Below, piece after piece: positions 5,250-5,715 of a stretch of 5,715 nt of DNA (position 1 is the stretch's first letter; each line of letters opens with the position of its first letter). Position numbers and translations under genes: made by a program. The notes below the pieces were generated by a model, which had not been told where the DNA came from, made no database searches, and saw nothing but the letters and a program-made list of their open reading frames with translations. This DNA comes from JANLTP01 sp031363055 (GTDB taxonomy: Bacteria > Pseudomonadota > Gammaproteobacteria > Burkholderiales > Burkholderiaceae_E), in the NCBI GenBank assembly GCA_031363055.1, contig JANLTP010000017.1, forward strand, positions 1 through 5,715, written 5' to 3'.

Positions 5250-5715
5250 TTAAGACAACACAGGTGAGAGCTCCGCATGTCGATGGCAGGCCATCGAATG
5301 GCCCGGAGCCAGTTCAATCAAATCCGGTTCCAGCGTGCGACAGAGGTCTTGCGCCATCGGACAGCGCGAACTGAAGCGACAGCCCGCTGGCAGGTTTGCC
5401 GGATCAGGAATATCCCCAGGCAACGGTGCAGTCACCTGGATTCGCGCCGGATCCGGAATCGGAATCGCATCAAACAAGGCTCGCGTATACGGATGCAGCT
5501 TGACTCGGTGCAAGGCTTCAGTGGGCAAGATTTCGACGATCTTGCCCAAGTACAGAATGGCGACGCGCTCACAGACATGCTCAACAATCGCAAGGTTGTG
5601 TGAGATGAACAGATAGGCAATGTTCTGCGCTTGTCGCAGGTCCATCAACAAATTGATCACTTGCGCCTGCACCGACACGTCGAGCGCTGACACCGGTTCG
5701 TCGAGCACAATGAAC
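5250..5715 (-). CDS. Opp/Dpp-type ABC transporter ATP-binding subunit, C-terminal part (cut by window edge)
   Basis: Only the last 154 codons or so are inside the window, and the reading frame runs off the right edge. The first visible residues FIVLDEPVSALD are the Walker B motif and D-loop. LFISHNLAIVEH contains the switch histidine. The C-terminal extension (HPYTRALFDAIP, then GDIPDPANLPAGCRFSSRC) is the oligopeptide/dipeptide transporter domain of DppD/DppF/OppD/OppF. This subunit sits on the cytoplasmic face and drives import of peptides, nickel or other small solutes delivered by a periplasmic binding protein. The remaining subunits should lie to the right. The GTG at 5708 codes an internal Val within Walker B and is not a start. 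The gene ends 15 nt before the dioxygenase, so the two are almost certainly co-transcribed. D-type or F-type cannot be decided without the N-terminus. Confidence 0.96.
   Translation of the reverse strand, partial: FIVLDEPVSALDVSVQAQVINLLMDLRQAQNIAYLFISHNLAIVEHVCERVAILYLGKIVEILPTEALHRVKLHPYTRALFDAIPIPDPARIQVTAPLPGDIPDPANLPAGCRFSSRCPMAQDLCRTLEPDLIELAPGHSMACHRHAELSPVLS

Overview
The window looks like chromosomal DNA from a moderately GC-rich bacterium, most likely a proteobacterium. This rests on compact operons, clear Shine-Dalgarno sites and the types of gene present. Nothing in the sequence fixes the genus. There are no RNA genes, CRISPR arrays, transposases or phage genes.

Left part (1-1321, + strand): a VOC/glyoxalase-fold protein with all four metal ligands of glyoxalase I is followed, with its stop codon directly abutting the next ATG, by a two-part GNAT acetyltransferase. 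They look like one transcription unit, which may begin upstream of the window.

Middle part (1322-3635): a small four-helix membrane protein of unknown function (- strand), a gene-poor stretch of about 480 bp (1817-2296) with an inverted repeat and a possible tiny ORF, then a 392-residue Fic-family AMP-transferase-type protein (- strand). The Fic protein has an N-terminal self-inhibition motif, an intact catalytic Fic motif and a C-terminal winged-helix-like domain. Its 160-bp upstream region carries two near-identical copies of a 17-bp direct-repeat element, exactly 90 bp apart. One lies just before the start codon and is a good candidate operator.

Right part (3636-5715, - strand): a tight operon read right to left. 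It holds the C-terminal part of an Opp/Dpp-type ABC transporter ATPase (cut by the window edge), an EctD-like PhyH-family Fe(II)/2-oxoglutarate dioxygenase, and an HpcH/HpaI-family class II aldolase. The gaps are 15 and 24 nt, each downstream gene has its own strong Shine-Dalgarno, and a hairpin follows the aldolase stop. The arrangement suggests uptake of a small organic compound, oxidative hydroxylation, then retro-aldol cleavage to a pyruvate-like product. The substrate cannot be read from the sequence.

No clearly new system is visible. The two items most worth following up are the repeat-flanked Fic promoter and the transporter-dioxygenase-aldolase operon.
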